Source: Proales similis (Eukaryota > Rotifera > Eurotatoria > Ploima > Proalidae). Taken from it: a stretch of DNA of 64,000 nucleotides. The notes below the pieces were generated by a model that saw nothing but the letters and a program-made list of their open reading frames with translations, ran no database searches and was not told the origin of the DNA. Location: assembly GCA_019059635.1 (NCBI GenBank), contig JAGVRJ010000002.1:2046001-2110000 (forward strand), written 5' to 3'. Position 1 is the first letter of the stretch. Each line of letters opens with the position of its first letter. This document shows positions 1 through 10,170 of the stretch, in pieces. Made by a program: the position numbers and the translations under genes.

Positions 1-9
1 TTAGCTCAC

Positions 10-389
10 CTCCAAAGTAGATTTTGCTCGGCTCCTGGACAAAGAAACCGTTCATACTTCGCCAGGCGGAGAGGCCCTGTGTTCAAAATGCACTTTTGTG
101 AGTTATAAGCAAACCATTCAAGTGTGGAAGAGGAGATTACTTTGAAAGAATCGTCAAAATAGAGATCCGAATGGTATTTGTGTGCCGTGCTGTTTGATAT
201 CCATCGCAATAGCTCGGAATTTAGGTGCTGGGTGCTGAGAGCGCTTCCGTTGTAAAGTTGACGACAAATTTTGAATGCCTTGTAGCGCGGTATCTCAAAG
301 CTTAAATTTCTTAGCACGACGCCGTCTATGGACGCGGCTGTCTGTAAATAGCAGACGAATGCAAGAAATGCGAAAAGAACTGACGCCAT
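10..389 (-). CDS. secreted C-type-lectin-like protein, first exon (gene cut by window start)
   Basis: The first exon starts at an ATG at 389 and opens with a hydrophobic signal peptide (about residues 1–20). The spacing of Cys, Trp and hydrophobic residues afterwards (ICRQLYNGSALSTQHLN, then LLRWIS, then WFAYNSQKC) resembles the first half of a C-type lectin-like domain. There are N-glycosylation sites (NLS, NGS, NST). The open frame meets a stop at 6–8, but that stop lies just past an exon-end GAG followed by GTGAGC, a good splice donor. The exon therefore most likely ends at 10 and the gene continues beyond the window. The lectin assignment rests on weak pattern similarity; the secreted nature is firmer. 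Confidence 0.5.
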
Positions 390-573
390 TTTTTTAGCAG
401 TAGACTCAAACTGAGCCCAGCAAAGAAGCTAGTTATTCAGTCAGTCGATTCCCCAAGGATGCGTTGAGGCTGTACAAAGTGAAATATGGATTGATTGTTG
501 TCAATCATCAATTTGATTTATTTACACATTTCTTGCGTCGAGTCTATTCATGAAAAAAAAAATGCTTTAAGAA

Positions 574-1290
574 CTAATTATCGTCGATTTTTTCGCCGCA
601 CTCTTCTTCAGCCACCTGCTCCTCCTCTTCGCCGTGGTCCATTTGTTCAGTTTCGTTGTTCTCGTCGTCTTCGATCACATCGACTTTTTCGTCCTCTTCA
701 ATCTCGACAACATCTTCTTGTTCGCTCTCTTCGCCGTTTTCCATCTTTTCATCTGGCTTTTCCTCGCCGTTTTTGTCCTCCGCGCTGCTTTGATCCTTTT
801 TGGCTTTTGATTTTTTTGAAGTTTCGGAAACGTTTTCCTTGCGAGCTACAAATGCAGCGAGAATATTCGAAACATTCCGCCACGACCACAAGGAAGAAGC
901 TTACTCTTCAATATCTCGCCCAATGGCTCGATAAACTCCTCGAACTCCATATCTTTTAAAGCCGATAGGATGTCATTTACGGCCAGGGTCTTTCGCTTTG
1001 ACTTGTTGGCCATCGTTATGGCACTAAATTTGGCATTAAAATGACAAGGTTCGATTGAGTTGAGACAGCGTTTACATTACCAAGCAGTCAGGTAGAGAAC
1101 AAAGACACTTGACGCGCGGCAAATGCTCTGCCGAGCCTCTTTGGAGATTATAATTCCATCTGGAAGCTTGAGAGAAAAATAACTGTGAAGGAATCTCAAG
1201 TGAACTGCTCCTGCTGCTGCTTACGGCCTCTTTGACAATTCGCTGCACCACTGAAATTGGCAGATTAAGATCCTCTGGTCGTTCGGCCAT
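574..1290 (-). CDS. POLE3: DNA polymerase epsilon subunit 3 / CHRAC histone-fold protein
   Basis: Four exons on the minus strand: 1225–1290, 1081–1166, 905–1023 and 574–845. They join in phase into 180 residues. Introns are 58, 57 and 59 nt with GT–AG ends. The start MAERPEDLNLP and the following VVQRIVKEALPDG, ISKEAR and SVFVLYLTA match the POLE3 histone fold, and KRKTL with NDILSALKDMEFEEF completes it. The C-terminal third is a Lys-rich then Asp/Glu-rich tail, as in the animal orthologue. By family knowledge it pairs with POLE4 in Pol epsilon and with CHRAC15 in chromatin remodelling, acting in the nucleus. A minus-strand AATAAA near 520 is the likely poly(A) signal. The second exon is what restores the conserved LPDG, so the spliced model is well supported. 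Confidence 0.92.
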
Positions 1291-1881
1291 TGTTCAGTTG
1301 ATCTTTTGCTCGTTCTCTGTCCAAATGAATTAAACTAAATAGAAAGAAGCAGAATTAAATGAGCAAACAGATTGAAAGCGAATTTTGTGAGACAGTGAGC
1401 ATCGCCGCATCATGCAAATGTGCTTGGAACTAGATTGACACTGTAAAAGTAGGCACAATCGCTCAGATACGGCGACGAGCACTTGCAGGAATCGGCGAGA
1501 TTCAACTAATCCAGTCTCGAATAGATGATTGTTATCTAAGCGATGCCTCACGTTCCCAATGAACAAAGACAATCGATAAAGCCCGCTGCCGCTTATTTGC
1601 ACCCGTAGTGCGCTCAAGGACACACGACCAGAGTGAATTGTCTTGAAAAAGTTAAGAATCAAAGGTTTTCTCCAGTCCAACTGTCTCAAGTCCAACTGGC
1701 GGTGCGCTGGCTAGATTTGCTTTGCTCTCAAAGGTGAGCCGGACCCAGCATCCGGACAAACTACGGGTCGATGCTAATTAAGTAAATTCGCACCAAGAAA
1801 TGTGTTATTTCCTACAAACACAGAAATTCAAAGTCACAAGCAAAGCACAGCTCAAATAGAGTTTTTGATTTTTATTTCAAA
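1291..1881. other. 591-nt gap with protein-like fragments; possible small spliced plus-strand gene
   Basis: This stretch separates divergent POLE3 and XRN2. On the plus strand an ATG at 1359 begins MSKQIESEF. Further open pieces follow: one around 1434–1550 reads QIRRRALAGIGEIQLIQSR, and another lies after a possible acceptor near 1604. A 57-nt intron starting GTTCCC and ending CCGTAG would fit the local intron size, but the donor is weak. I recognise no family and cannot fix the exon structure. The longest minus-strand frame (1330–1695) has no ATG near its start. Part of the stretch must also contain the XRN2 5' leader. Confidence 0.25.
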
Positions 1882-4839
1882 ATGGGAGTACCGGCATTTT
1901 TCAGATGGCTCTGCAAAAAGTATCCATCGATCGTGGTTCACACAAAAGAGCAAAGTCCTGTGGTGGACCCCAACACCGGCGAGAAGTATCCACCCGACAC
2001 GTCTCAGCCGAACCCGAACGGTGTCGAGTTCGACAATTTGTACCTCGACATGAACGGCATCATACACCCTTGCACGCATCCGGAAGATCGGCCTGCGCCA
2101 AAGAATGAAGACGAGATGATGGTGATTATATTTGAATTCATCGATCGAATATTCGCCATTGTTCGGCCAAGAAAGCTGTTGTACATGGCAATCGACGGAG
2201 TAGCTCCAAGGGCCAAAATGAACCAACAGCGATCAAGACGCTTCCGAGCGGCCAAGGACAGCAGCGAGAAAGAGGCCGAGCTCAAAAGATTGAGGGAACA
2301 GATATTGGCGAACGGAGGCCAGTTGCCGCCCGAACGCCGAGAGGAGGACAAATTCGACAGCAATTGCATTACCCCGGGCACGCCGTTCATGAACAAGCTT
2401 GCCGAATGTCTGAGATACTACATACACGTTCGCTTGAACAACGATCCCGGATGGAAGAACATAAATGTCATCCTATCGGACGCAAGTGTTCCGGGCGAAG
2501 GTGAACACAAGATAATGGACTTTATCCGACGGCAACGTGCAATGCCCGATCATGACCCGAACACGCATCACGTTCTTTGCGGCGCAGATGCCGACCTGAT
2601 CATGCTGGGCCTGGCCACTCATGAGCCCAACTTTACGATTATTCGCGAAGAGTTCAGGCCAGACCGGGCACGTCCGTGCGAGATCTGCAGCCAGTATGGC
2701 CATGACACCAAGGAGTGCACGGGTCTTGCTCGCCAGAAATCGGGAGCTCATGACGAATTCGCCGACTCTTTCCGGCCAACCGAGCAAAAGTACATATTTC
2801 TGCGATTATCGATACTGCGCGAGTACCTTGAGAAAGAGCTATTTATCGAGAATCTGCCGTTCAAGTTCGATCTGGAGCGCGCCATTGACGACTGGGTGTT
2901 TTTATGCTTCTTCGTCGGCAATGATTTCTTGCCGCATTTGCCGTCGTTGGAGATTCGCGAAGGCGCCATCGATCGTCTCATTGGCCTCTACAAATCGCTA
3001 ATGGTCAGATCGGACGGCTATTTGACCAACAGCGGCGAAGTGAACCTGCACCGCGTTCAGTTGATACTTCAAGGAATCGGCCAAGTCGAGGACGACATTT
3101 TCAAAAAGAGACAGCGCAATGAAATTGAATATCAGCGAAGGCTGAAAGAGAAGAATAGAAGATCGCGAATGGGCGACGACCTTCCCTCTCAGATGCCCGA
3201 ATGGATGAAAACAGGCCCTTATACGCCGGTGCCACTCGGCAGGCCCGTGTCCTCCAACTCGGTCAACACTTCGAATCGGTTCAACGCCCTTTTGATTAAG
3301 GAAGAGCTGAGTGGCAACAGCGAGGATCCTGGCCGCGGAGTTAAGCGTCACAAAGAGCCAGAGGACGCCAGTCAGCCCAAGAAGGTTATTGTCGAGCCGA
3401 CCATGGCTGACAAGCCGGTCGTAGAAAAACCGCCCGCCGAAGTCAAAGACATTGGCGAAGATGAAGAAGATGAAGAGGATTTTTCCAACGATCCGGTTCG
3501 CCTCTGGGAAGACGGATGGAAGCAGCGATATTACAAAGTCAAGTTCAACGTGGAAGAAGACGACCTCGACTTTCGAATTCACGTGGCCAAGCACTACGCA
3601 ATCGGCCTGCAGTGGGTCCTCAAATACTACTATCAAGGAGTGCCATCGTGGAACTGGTACTTTCCGTTCCACTACGCGCCGTTTGCATCCGATTTCTTGG
3701 AACTCACCGACATTGAGCACAACTTTGAAGACGGCTCGCAGCCGTTTACTCCGTTCGAGCAGCTCATGGCCGTCTTTCCGGCCGCCAGTCGAAAGCATTT
3801 GCCGCAACCGTGGCAAGAGCTCATGACTGATCGAGACTCGCCCATAATCGACTTCTACCCCGAAGACTTTCAAATTGACCTCAACGGTAAGAAGGCATCT
3901 TGGCAGGGCGTGGCATTGCTGCCGTTTGTCGACGAGACACGTCTGCGTGAAACGGTCAAGCAATATTTTGACAAGCTAAGCGCCGAGGAGAAAAAGCGAA
4001 ACAGTCGAGGAAATGATCGCCTGTTTGCTAGGAAGGGAAACACGCTGTACGATTTTCTCATTTCGCTCTACAGTGATCCGGACAAGTGCAAAGACCTGGA
4101 GAGCGCGGCAGTCATAGATCCGGCAATGTGCCACGGCATGTCCGGCCTGGTCTGGTGCGATGAGCTGGCCGTGCTTGAGGGCGACATAGTCTCTTCGCCG
4201 CTCAGATTCTCGTGTCCAGACGTCGAATACAATCAGGCCATTAGTGTCTACTATCGCGATCCGATGTTCGACTCCGATCACATATTCAAGGCGCACATGC
4301 TGGACGGAGCCGTCATTCCTGACAAAGTGCTAAAGCACGAGGACCACCCGTCCAATAGGCGCTACAGACCCAATCTAGGATTTAATCGAAACAACGACTA
4401 TCGGCCAGGTGGCAACAACCCGCACGCTGCCAACCGTATGATAAACAACAGCTTGGGCGGCTGGCAGAACCAGCAAAGAAACACCAACCAATATGCGGCA
4501 GACTATTCCAATCAAGGATATCAGTCGCATGGGAACGGCGGATATCGGCGAAATAACAACGACTGGAACAACCGACCCCATCAGCAGAACTATCACAGTC
4601 AGCGTGGCCATTATCAATCGAACCAGCAGTACAATCAGCGCGTGCCTCATCCGCAAAGCAATGACAGAAGTGGCCAATCTTATCGAGGTTACAACCAGGA
4701 CCGCAATTCTGCAAACCGATTTCCACCGCAGTCTCTCATGTCATTGGACGTGCCCGATCAAGGTCAGGTCTATGGCGCATACCGCTCATCAAATCAAAAC
4801 AACTCGAATGGCAACTATAGAAGAAGGAACAACAATTGA
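1882..4839 (+). CDS. XRN2: 5'-3' exoribonuclease 2 (Rat1/XRN2)
   Basis: A single uninterrupted exon of 985 residues starting with the invariant MGVPAFFRWL. XRN family landmarks appear in order: LYLDMNGIIHPC near 53–64, IDGVAPRAKMNQQRSRRF near 104–121, DASVPGEGEHKIMDFIR near 207–223, CGADADLIMLGLATHEPN near 235–252, a CCHC knuckle CEICSQYGHDTKEC near 266–279 (typical of XRN2, absent from XRN1) and VGNDFLPHLPSLEI near 350. The C-terminal ~160 residues are low-complexity Asn/Gln/Arg/Tyr-rich. It degrades 5'-monophosphate RNA in the nucleus and releases Pol II in torpedo termination. Its size is close to human XRN2 (~950). Lack of introns is notable because its neighbours are split; whether the gene is ancestrally intronless or retro-derived cannot be told here. 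Confidence 0.97.
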   Translation: MGVPAFFRWLCKKYPSIVVHTKEQSPVVDPNTGEKYPPDTSQPNPNGVEFDNLYLDMNGIIHPCTHPEDRPAPKNEDEMMVIIFEFIDRIFAIVRPRKLLYMAIDGVAPRAKMNQQRSRRFRAAKDSSEKEAELKRLREQILANGGQLPPERREEDKFDSNCITPGTPFMNKLAECLRYYIHVRLNNDPGWKNINVILSDASVPGEGEHKIMDFIRRQRAMPDHDPNTHHVLCGADADLIMLGLATHEPNFTIIREEFRPDRARPCEICSQYGHDTKECTGLARQKSGAHDEFADSFRPTEQKYIFLRLSILREYLEKELFIENLPFKFDLERAIDDWVFLCFFVGNDFLPHLPSLEIREGAIDRLIGLYKSLMVRSDGYLTNSGEVNLHRVQLILQGIGQVEDDIFKKRQRNEIEYQRRLKEKNRRSRMGDDLPSQMPEWMKTGPYTPVPLGRPVSSNSVNTSNRFNALLIKEELSGNSEDPGRGVKRHKEPEDASQPKKVIVEPTMADKPVVEKPPAEVKDIGEDEEDEEDFSNDPVRLWEDGWKQRYYKVKFNVEEDDLDFRIHVAKHYAIGLQWVLKYYYQGVPSWNWYFPFHYAPFASDFLELTDIEHNFEDGSQPFTPFEQLMAVFPAASRKHLPQPWQELMTDRDSPIIDFYPEDFQIDLNGKKASWQGVALLPFVDETRLRETVKQYFDKLSAEEKKRNSRGNDRLFARKGNTLYDFLISLYSDPDKCKDLESAAVIDPAMCHGMSGLVWCDELAVLEGDIVSSPLRFSCPDVEYNQAISVYYRDPMFDSDHIFKAHMLDGAVIPDKVLKHEDHPSNRRYRPNLGFNRNNDYRPGGNNPHAANRMINNSLGGWQNQQRNTNQYAADYSNQGYQSHGNGGYRRNNNDWNNRPHQQNYHSQRGHYQSNQQYNQRVPHPQSNDRSGQSYRGYNQDRNSANRFPPQSLMSLDVPDQGQVYGAYRSSNQNNSNGNYRRRNNN

Positions 4840-5050
4840 ACAGATTATTTGTAAACTAGGTGTGGTTGAACTTGAGCTCTTTGTTTGTTGCGTGAGAGAC
4901 CATGCGTGTTTAATTGACTTACGGCAAAAATAATTCATTTTGTTCGAAAAGAAACTGTCATTGAGAAAAGTCAAATTTTATTTTCTCGGCGGGCTAAAGC
5001 AATTCCACGCACTCTGTGTTGCATCATTGAGGGAAGCAGCAGGGAAGCGT

Positions 5051-5829
5051 TCAATTCATCAACTTGGAGGCCCGATCCAAGATGGCATCGCATCGATTTA
5101 TGTTTTTCTACGCCAAAATTAACTTAAATGAATCGATAAAACGAGAAAGAAAACGTTCAACTAACTTGAATCTTGAGCACGGTTCGCTCGTGGTTGCGTT
5201 TAATGTCGGCGGCGATGTTTGATTCGATCGGAAGCTCGTTGATTACCTTGAGAAAGGTCTCCAGATCTTTTCTATAGCCATTGGTCTTTCTCTCAACTTG
5301 AGGCAGATATTCGTTTATCATTTGCCGGTCCATCTCCTCCTTTCACAAATCGTTTATTCTTTGGTCGACATAAACCATTGACAAGAGCGTTTTATACGTT
5401 TTCCATTGCGCTCAGCTCAGCGCTGGTTTCATCGATTGTCTTTTCGATCAGGCCGATGTCCTTGCCGATGCCCAGAACTCGGCGGAAAATGGCGTCCTGT
5501 TCGGCCTCAAGTTTAGGACCGATCATCATTATCTTGTTGCCGTTGAACACGCCGAATTTGCTGATCGGCCAATCAGCGTTCAAGTGCAGCTTTTGGCCTT
5601 TGAATATAAGCTGGATGGTGGATAGTGGCACCCGGGTCTTTCTTTCCAGTTCCTCTAGGAGCTCTTGAACCGTCGGAGGGCTGTAGGAGTACAGGCTCAC
5701 TTCGTGTCTATCCGAGCCTGCCAAATGTGCCAAAGAGCTAGAAATTTATTTTCGAATTAGCAGTCCACTCAACTGACCATGAGATACTTCTACTCTCAAA
5801 TTGTAGAGCTGCTTGAATGGGCTGGACAT
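5051..5829 (-). CDS. BAG1: BAG family molecular chaperone regulator 1
   Basis: Four exons on the minus strand: 5778–5829, 5398–5717, 5166–5339 and 5051–5107, joined in phase into 200 residues. The product starts MSSPFKQLYNLRVEVSHGSD. A ubiquitin-like domain follows (about 10–85), including LIFKGQKL and GNKIMMIGPK. A helical BAG domain ends near KNINRCDAILDRASKLMN. In the BAG1 family the BAG domain binds the Hsp70 nucleotide-binding domain and speeds nucleotide exchange. The gene is convergent with XRN2; about 210 nt separate the two stops, and a minus-strand AATAAA near 4980 is the likely poly(A) signal. Introns are about 58–60 nt. The last exon adds only 18 codons but restores the expected final BAG helix. 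Confidence 0.88.
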
Positions 5830-6016
5830 GGTACTTGGTTCTCTTCTTCTTCTCCTTCTAAATTCGTCGACTTAAGTGGATGAACTAAGCGCGTAATTGT
5901 AGAACGTTTAGATGCGATCACCATGACGACCAAAAATAAACGCGAGTTTTTAATTTCATTAGCTGCCGAATTCTGTCAGAAAGAGAATCTTGCACTCTGG
6001 AGTAGACTGCCGCAGA

Positions 6017-6701
6017 ATGAATGAACAGTTCCTTGCTGCATGCGAGCAGGGAAGATTAAGCGTCTGCTCAAAGGCGCTCAGAATGGGATTAGACGTTAAT
6101 ACTCGAGATGATATGGGCACTAACGGTCTAATGAAAGTAAATTTGAATTAGCACGCTTTTCTCTCACGAACCGGCTCAACTTTGTCAAAAGGCATGTCTC
6201 AATGGCCAATACGAAGTGGTCAAGTTTTTGCTTGCCTCGTTTGCCGATGTCGAATGCGTTGATCGACGCGGTCAAAACGCATTGCATTACGCTGTGCGAG
6301 GCAAAAACGAAAGGATTTGCAAGCTTTTGTGCCATTTCAAAGCAGACATGCAGCAAAGATCGAATAGAAACGGACTCAATCCGTTTGAGCATTCTCTGCC
6401 GGCAGTCGGTCAGCGAGCGTCATATAGGATGCCGGAAAACAATTACTTGATGGAGGCCGAACAGATTCGGAGAGCAGAAGAGGCCGACTTAGCCAAGAGG
6501 GTGGAGACTGACGAATGCAGAGAAGATCGCATTTACAACATCTTGCTGAGATACGAACGCATGGAGCTGAGCGATATAGAGTCAGACGACCAAGACGATG
6601 CTGCCAAAGGAGAGGTCTACAAAAAGGCCAAAAAAGCCAAAAAGAAAAAAGGAGGCAAGAAAAAGGCAAAGAGCGGCGGCAAGAAGAAAAAGAAAAAATA
6701 G
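6017..6701 (+). CDS. small ankyrin-repeat protein with a poly-lysine tail
   Basis: Two exons, 6017–6136 and 6192–6701, join in phase (AAA|GCA) around a 55-nt GT–AG intron and give 209 residues. Two to three ankyrin repeats occupy about residues 2–115: a short first unit, then NGQYEVVKFLLASFADVECV and RRGQNALHYAVRGKNERICK. A charged helical stretch follows, and the C-terminus is extremely basic, alternating Lys/Ala/Gly and ending in six lysines. There is no signal peptide or membrane segment, so it is probably cytosolic or nuclear. The basic tail could bind nucleic acid or microtubules, which is inference only. I do not recognise a specific orthologue. The start is the first ATG with good repeat homology right after it. 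Confidence 0.75.
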
Positions 6702-6763
6702 CTGCGATTTGCATGCAACAGAAAGGCTTTATTCGAAACAGTCAAGTTTTCGTTGGTAAACTC

Positions 6764-7400
6764 TCAGGCAAACTTGGCGGATTCTTTCATTGGACAGTTT
6801 ATGACCTTGTGGCAGAACTTGTGAGATAAAAGGGAACTGAAGGTGTTGACGGGACTTGGGTTCCACTGCTTGATGGGACTTGGCTCAAGCTTAAGCTTGT
6901 ACCATCAGTCGAACTGGCGGGGTCTGGCAGCCGAGACATGGTCGACTGAGTGGTTGTTAATGACAAACTTGATGTCGAACTGCTGCAAACGCACATTGGG
7001 ATGCCATTCTGAAGAGCGCAGAAGCTGGCTTGTTCGAGTTACTTTTGCAAAAAAAAAACTGCAGCGCGCTCAGTCAATAGACTCTGACTCTGAGCACAGA
7101 ACACTCTCAGTTCCATCGCTATTCCAATCGTACGCTTCAGAGACGGTCTCGTTGGCGCAAACTTTACAAGACGGAAAGTAGACTTGAATGCAGGCCCGAC
7201 AACTCTCCTGTCCTTGACAGAGCTGCGAACACGTTTAGAGAGCCCTCTGAAAATTCAAAAGTTTGCACGAGTAAATGCGATATTCTGGCCGAGTTGAACT
7301 CCGGCCCAGAAATCACCGAATTAAGAATTGCAATGAAAATCACCAAGAGCTCTCGAGAATAGAATCTTCACCTTGATTAGCAGCGAGTGCCGAGAAGAAC
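6764..7400 (-). CDS. unresolved minus-strand gene, cysteine-rich exon plus 3' exon with an in-frame TGA
   Basis: The limits are approximate. A likely 3' exon (7008 down to 6764) reads WHPNVRLQQFDIKFV and then VSAARPRQFD, meets TGA at 6905–6907, and stays open for 47 more codons (WYKLKLEPSPIKQW onward) to TGA at 6764–6766. A poly(A) signal AATAAA lies only about 30 nt beyond, at 6728–6733. Upstream, an exon around 7090–7222 encodes a cysteine-rich piece with CRACIQVYFPSCKVC. A donor GTGTTC near 7100 would join it in phase to the 3' exon. The start is not found. Options are a normal stop with a longer 3' UTR, a selenocysteine or readthrough codon, another intron, or a degenerating gene. No family recognised. 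Confidence 0.4.
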
Positions 7401-7553
7401 AATCGACCAAGTTAGTTCTCTTATCGGCTTTAGGCGGGCGAGCAGCTTATCTAAACAAAGTTAAATTTAATTTTGCCAATTTGCCGAAACAAAAATTGAT
7501 TTCAGCCACAGTTGGCCGGATTCAGCCAGGAGCAGTGGCAAATTGAAAAAACA

Positions 7554-9994
7554 ATGTTCTTGGCCAAACTAAGCGAAGAACTCGAGTGCCTGCACTCGGC
7601 CGGCTATTCGGATCTCGCCTCCTCTCATCTGTTCGAGGAGTTCAAAATCTGCTTGAACGAGAGCTTGCTGCCCAGTCTGCTCGACAACTTCAATCATCTG
7701 ATCGAGACAATCGATGCGAGCAAGTCGCTGCGAATTCTCTCGCTCAACGATCAGCAGAATGAGGAGAACATGTCGAATAGTTCGATGCTGAGCGAGCATT
7801 CGCTGAGCCTGTTCAAATCGCTCCTCATCGAACTGCTGCCTCGCCTGTGCCAGATCTTCCAAGACTATCGAGAGAGCTGCCATGCGTTTGTGAAGCTGGG
7901 CAATAGATTCACACCGAGCGACCCGAAGCAGGGCGCCAGTTTCATAAACTATCAGCGAGCCATACTGGTCAGCAGATTGAGCATGAAACACTTTGAGTTG
8001 TTGAGCTTACTCCTGCAGAGTGTGTTTGACATTTACCTGAACGAGGAGCGAGAAGACGACGAGCCAGACGAGCGGCAAGCTCTTGATCGAGACCAGATAC
8101 TCGGCAAGTTTCGGCTCATAAACGCCATTTGGTAAATTCTCGGCGCACCCGATTAGGAGGTCCTTCGAATCTCAAGTTTCTAATGATCGTCAAATAAAAG
8201 GTTTGAGCTCGATCTGTTCGATCACATGTGCGGCGACATATTGGTCGAAGCGGTCGAGAACAAGATTAGACGCCACATTGAAAACACGTCGTTGGACAAC
8301 TATCAGCAATCGTTCATTGAGATTTTCGAAAACGTAAGCCAAGCCAAACAGTCAAGCATGCAATCGATTGACTCAATCGACTCTCTATCAAGTGGCTGAG
8401 CACGCACATCGTCGGCTGGCTCCGGTTTGTCTACACCACGTCGGCACAAACGAGCCGACTCGATTCCTACATCGATGGATATAAAAATCAATTGTCGCAT
8501 CTGATGTACTCTCACTTTGCTCACATTCGAATCAAGCGCCTGTTTGACATAGTGATTGACTATCCGGACTCGAAGAGCGCGATCGAAGATCTGAAGCGAT
8601 GCCTTCAAAAGACCAATCTTCGAATGCACGTCATTCAAAGTCTGAGGGCCTCATTCTCGCAACGGCTGCTTCATCCGGGCGTGAAGACCACCGACATACT
8701 GACAGCGTATGTGGCGGCGATCAAAGCTCTCCTCTCGCTCGACTCGAGCGGCGTGATCATGGAGAACGTGTGCGAGCCGTTGAAGAAATATCTGAGAAAC
8801 AGGGACGACACTGTGCGCTGTATAGTGAGCAACCTGATCGACGACGAAGGCGACATGTCCAACGATCTGATGGAAGAGTTTTGCAAAGATCTGTATTCAG
8901 ATGACGAGGACGGACAAGGCGAAGAGGGCTCGGCGGCAAAGAAGCTCAAATGGCAGCATTGGACACCGGAGCCAATCGAAGCGCTCTACATGGACTTGAG
9001 CTCGAGCTCAGAGGCCAAGAACAACATCATTAGCATGCTGGTTAGCATCTACGGAAGCAAGGACATGTTTGTCAATGAGTACAAATCGCTCATGGCCGAC
9101 AGGCTACTCACCAACTTCTCGTTCAACATGGTCAAAGAACTGCGCAATCTGGAGCTTCTGAAGCTTCGATTTGGAGAGTCAATACTGTTCACTTGCGAGG
9201 CCATGCTCAAGGACATCAGTGAGTCGAAGCGAATCAACTCCAACATTATCGAACAGCTCAAAGAGAACAAGACAATCGGCACGGTGCCTGTCGCCGGCGA
9301 GACGCTCAAATGTCTCATTCTGAGCGAACAGTTCTGGCCCAAGCTCAAAGAGGAGCAAATCGAAATGCCCAGCGAACTCAAAGAGGTGCAGGAGCGATTC
9401 ACCAAAACCTATGAGAAGTTCAAAGGAAATCGAACTCTCATCTGGAAGCATGGACTCGGCCAAGTCGACCTTGACTTGGAAATAAACGGCAAGACTCAGT
9501 CGTTTTCGGTCACGCCCGTGCAGGCTGCGGTCATATTGAAATTTCAAGAAAAGGACTCGTGGTCAATTCAAGAGCTGAGCCAAAGTCTTAAAATGTGCTC
9601 GATCGCTTTGAAGCGAAAGCTCAACTATTGGATCTCGCAAGGCATTGTACAAGCTCCGGACGAGGACAGAAACGACAGCGAGCCGATTTACACTTTGGTC
9701 AGAGCGAGCCCTTCGAAGCCTGCCAAACGCCGTGTTCTTGTCGAGGAGGAGGACGAAGCGCGCACAAGCAAACCAAGCGCTTTGCTCAAAGACGAAGAGC
9801 AAGCGCTCTACTGGAATTTCACTCAGGGAATGCTGAGAGGATGCGGCTGTCTGCCCATAGACCGCATTCATCAATGGCTCAAACTCTACGCAAATCCGAA
9901 CTTGAATTTCGAACAAGTCAAGTATCTTCTAGAGCTCAAAGTAAAGGAGCAGCTACTTGTCTACAACGCCGGCCTGTACCGTCTAAATAAATAA
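7554..9994 (+). CDS. ANAPC2: anaphase-promoting complex subunit 2 (cullin-like)
   Basis: Three exons, 7554–8131, 8201–8333 and 8393–9994, join in phase into 770 residues. Conserved APC2 features include RLLHPGVKTTDILTAY, VSIYGSKDMFVNEYKSL, LELLKLRFGES, the cullin-homology stretch around TLIWKHGLGQVDLDLEINGK and VTPVQAAVILKFQ, and the C-terminal winged helix ending QLLVYNAGLYRL. It is the cullin-type scaffold that carries the RING subunit APC11 in the APC/C ubiquitin ligase. The frame is open upstream of the first ATG only to a TGA just before an acceptor-like TTTCAG at 7505. ATG 7554 is therefore the first usable start, though a spliced upstream coding exon is possible because vertebrate APC2 has a longer N-terminus. 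AATAAA overlaps the stop region. Confidence 0.93.
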
Positions 9995-10170
9995 AATTTT
10001 CAATAATTTGAATTTGCTCGCCTGAAACGTGGAAAACAAAAGAATAAATCTCGATTTCGTACAAAACCCGACACGGATGTCAACTGTTTCGCTTTTATTC
10101 CAAGTAAGCGGATCGGGGATGATAAGGATGCGATTGCTGTGAGGACCAGGGCCATAGTCAGGTGAGAGGA

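Noticed and set aside
1330-1695. 121-codon minus-strand frame between POLE3 and XRN2
   Set aside because: It has no ATG near its 5' end, and splicing the plus strand gives equally protein-like fragments; not supportable as a gene.
2998-3963. 321-codon minus-strand frame within XRN2
   Set aside because: Shadow of the long GC-rich XRN2 exon on the opposite strand.
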